64,000 bases of DNA from Chitinophaga filiformis (GTDB lineage: Bacteria > Bacteroidota > Bacteroidia > Chitinophagales > Chitinophagaceae). Of the stretch, positions 62,220 to 64,000 are shown piece by piece. The notes under the pieces were generated by a model. That model saw nothing but the letters and a program-made list of their open reading frames with translations. It searched no databases and was not told the DNA's origin. The DNA lies in assembly GCF_021646545.1 (NCBI RefSeq), contig NZ_JAKIRP010000004.1:124001-188000 (forward strand), given 5' to 3'. The first letter of the stretch is position 1, and each line of letters opens with the position of its first letter. The translations under genes were made by a program, and so were the position numbers.

Positions 62220-64000
62220 CTAAATGTTAAATGCAGTCTCAATGATCTCGAGCTGCTCACGCGCATGTACCTTCGCATATCCGGTCGCAGTTGCTGCACT
62301 TGGATTACGGCTGATCACACCATAGTTGATCTGTTTCAGGTTCATCTGCAGATAGGAAGCTGCGCCCATGTTCAGCGGCTCTTCCTGTACCCAGAACCAG
62401 GTAGCAGCTTTGTACTTCTGGTTCAGCGCTTCCAATTGTGTTACCGGCAGCGGATACAGTTGTTCCAGTCTTACAATAGCCACATCTTTCCTGTTCTCTT
62501 TCAGCTGTTTTTCGCTCAGGTCAAAATACATCTTACCTGTACACAGCAGTACCTTTTTCACTTTAGATGGATCATCGATGAAATCATCATCCAGTACTTC
62601 CTTAAATCCTCCTTCTGTGAAGGCTGATATTGGCGAGTAGGAACCTACGTGCCTTAAGTTGGCCTTAGGTGCAAAATTCACCAGCGGCTTGCGGAACGGC
62701 CAGGTTAACTGACGGCGCAATGCGTGGAAGAAGTTGGCAGATGTTGTAATATTTGTAACGATGATATTGTATTCAGCACATGCCTGCAGGAATCTTTCCG
62801 GACGGGCATTGGAGTGGTCTGGTCCACCACCTTCATAACCATGCGGCAATAACATTACCAGGCCATTCTGTGTTGTCCATTTTTGTTCTCCACTGCTCAG
62901 ATACTGGTCAATCACCGTCTGCGCACCGTTGGCAAAGTCACCATATTGTGCTTCCCACAGTACCAGGGCATTTGGATTGGCCATTGCATAACCATATTCA
63001 AAACCCAGTACAGCAAATTCACTCAGCAGTGAGTTGTAGATACGGAACTGGCCTTGTTTTTCCTGCAATGTAGCCAGCCTGTTATAAGTAGCGTTTGTAT
63101 TTTCGTCGAACAGGATAGCGTGACGGTGGGAGAAAGTACCTCTCTTCACGTCTTCACCGCTCATACGTACATCCTTGCCTTCAGTCAGCAGACTTGCATA
63201 TGCCAGCAGCTCACCGGTTGCCCAATCCAGCTTTCCTTCTGATTCGAACAGTTTTATTTTGTCCTGCAGCAGCTTTTCAACTTTACGTAATGGAACGAAC
63301 TCTTTTGGCCATGCCATCAGCTTGCCGAACAGGCGTTTTACTTCTTCTTCTTTAATGGCGGTCACCGGCGATTTTTCAAAATCTTCCGGCTGTGATTTGC
63401 GCAGTGCCGACCACCACAGCTCTGGTTTCTGGTAAGTATAAGGCAGCGGGTTCTGTCTTACCTCATCCAGGCGTTCCTGCAGGTCCGCCCAGAAGCTCTT
63501 CTCCATTTCCTTCGCCAGTTCCTGTACTTCCACTTCACCTGCCTGTAACAGTTTCTGGGTGTACACTTCCCTTGGGTTAGGATGTTTATCGATCAGTGCA
63601 TACAGGCTTGGCTGGGTAAATTTAGGCTCATCACCTTCGTTATGCCCGTGCTTACGGTAACACAGCAGGTCGATAAAGATATCTGAATTAAACTCCTGTC
63701 TGTAACGGGCCGCTATCTCAGCTACTTTCGTAACCGCTTCCGCATCGTCGCCGTTCACATGGAATACAGGCGCCTGTACGGTAGAAGCGATACTGGTACA
63801 GTAGTCAGAAGAACGGGCATCGTCAAAGTCAGTAGTGAACCCGATCTGGTTGTTGATCACCAGGTGCATGGTACCACCGGTGTAATAACCTTTCAGGTTG
63901 CTCATCTGAATGAGTTCATATATTACGCCCTGCCCTGCTACCGCAGCATCGCCATGGATCAGGATAGGGAGGATCTTGTCGTAATCGCTGTTGTAGATCA
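62220..64000 (-). CDS. sucA: 2-oxoglutarate dehydrogenase E1 component, C-terminal part
   Basis: About 593 codons of the C-terminal part; the gene runs off the right edge. Just inside the edge the reading gives HGDAAVAGQGVIYELIQMSN, a conserved E1 motif, so the Met at 63905 is internal and not the start. Thiamine-pyrophosphate-type features follow: GGTMHLVINNQIGFTTDFDD, FIDLLCYRKHGHNEGDEPKF, and later GTFSHRHAILFDENTNA, QYGDFANGAQTVIDQYLSSG and PHGYEGGGPDHSNARPERFL. It decarboxylates 2-oxoglutarate and passes the succinyl group to the lipoyl domains of the SucB encoded 67 bases downstream. Confidence 0.97.
   Translation of the reverse strand, partial: IYNSDYDKILPILIHGDAAVAGQGVIYELIQMSNLKGYYTGGTMHLVINNQIGFTTDFDDARSSDYCTSIASTVQAPVFHVNGDDAEAVTKVAEIAARYRQEFNSDIFIDLLCYRKHGHNEGDEPKFTQPSLYALIDKHPNPREVYTQKLLQAGEVEVQELAKEMEKSFWADLQERLDEVRQNPLPYTYQKPELWWSALRKSQPEDFEKSPVTAIKEEEVKRLFGKLMAWPKEFVPLRKVEKLLQDKIKLFESEGKLDWATGELLAYASLLTEGKDVRMSGEDVKRGTFSHRHAILFDENTNATYNRLATLQEKQGQFRIYNSLLSEFAVLGFEYGYAMANPNALVLWEAQYGDFANGAQTVIDQYLSSGEQKWTTQNGLVMLLPHGYEGGGPDHSNARPERFLQACAEYNIIVTNITTSANFFHALRRQLTWPFRKPLVNFAPKANLRHVGSYSPISAFTEGGFKEVLDDDFIDDPSKVKKVLLCTGKMYFDLSEKQLKENRKDVAIVRLEQLYPLPVTQLEALNQKYKAATWFWVQEEPLNMGAASYLQMNLKQINYGVISRNPSAATATGYAKVHAREQLEIIETAFNI

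Noticed and set aside
63905..63905. Met at 63905 as the start of sucA
   Set aside because: The frame stays open to the edge and encodes a conserved E1 motif upstream, so the gene is longer than the window shows.

Overview
The window looks like a chromosomal segment of a polysaccharide-degrading Bacteroidota, most likely Chitinophagaceae and Chitinophaga-like. This is inferred from three SusC/SusD pairs, an ECF sigma/FecR pair feeding an STN-bearing SusC, many secreted glycosidases with Bacteroidota-type signal or lipoprotein peptides, absence of clear Shine-Dalgarno sequences, and several TAnnTTTG promoter-like boxes. Moderate GC and similar gene style throughout give no sign of a large transferred island, phage or insertion sequence. 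No tRNA, rRNA or CRISPR array was seen.

Layout. 1-7138 (minus): ECF sigma factor, FecR anti-sigma, STN-type SusC, SusD and the start of a secreted alkaline-phosphatase-superfamily enzyme cut by the window edge. 7471-11325: an outer-membrane protein, then an unrecognised three-gene minus-strand unit (membrane protein, secreted coiled-coil protein, IPT/TIG lipoprotein). 11326-11969: a gene-free stretch with a large imperfect inverted repeat. 11970-17733: SusC/SusD divergent from a LacI-type regulator, with two AAATCGATTT operators between them. 17745-20149: small hypothetical genes, a c-type cytochrome, and a 600-base intergenic stretch with two long hairpins built from 11-base units. 20437-31083: GH29 fucosidase, SusC/SusD, DeoR-type regulator, AnmK, MurQ and a sodium:solute symporter, read as cell-wall sugar uptake and recycling. 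31232-33679: a GH9-polysaccharide deacetylase fusion divergent from that operon, sharing a cluster of AAAAACGCA repeats. 33672-35979: proBA. 36131-42563: GH92 mannosidase, two unknown small proteins, and a 7-TM protein / histidine kinase / response regulator set with overlapping genes.

42560-57035 is a nearly complete uronate catabolism region. GH88 hydrolase, DUF2264, DUF4861, KduI and KduD process unsaturated uronates; UxaC, UxaB and UxaA process saturated hexuronates; both routes meet at 2-keto-3-deoxygluconate, used by KdgK and Eda, with an ExuT-like importer. A LacI-family regulator sits inside the region. TGCAAACGTTTGCA-type palindromes lie before GH88 (imperfect), between kduI and uxaA, and before exuT, so the region reads as one regulon.

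57215-64000 is housekeeping: mnmA, a lipoprotein with YD-like repeats, an RsmB-like rRNA methyltransferase, and sucB-sucA of the 2-oxoglutarate dehydrogenase complex. sucA runs off the right edge.

Most unusual observations: the paired 11-base-phased palindromes (18758-18990), the large inverted repeat (11687-11920), the tandem duplication that includes the start of a susC gene (26381-26700), the GH9-deacetylase fusion, the split 7-TM/kinase sensor, and the unrecognised three-gene envelope unit.
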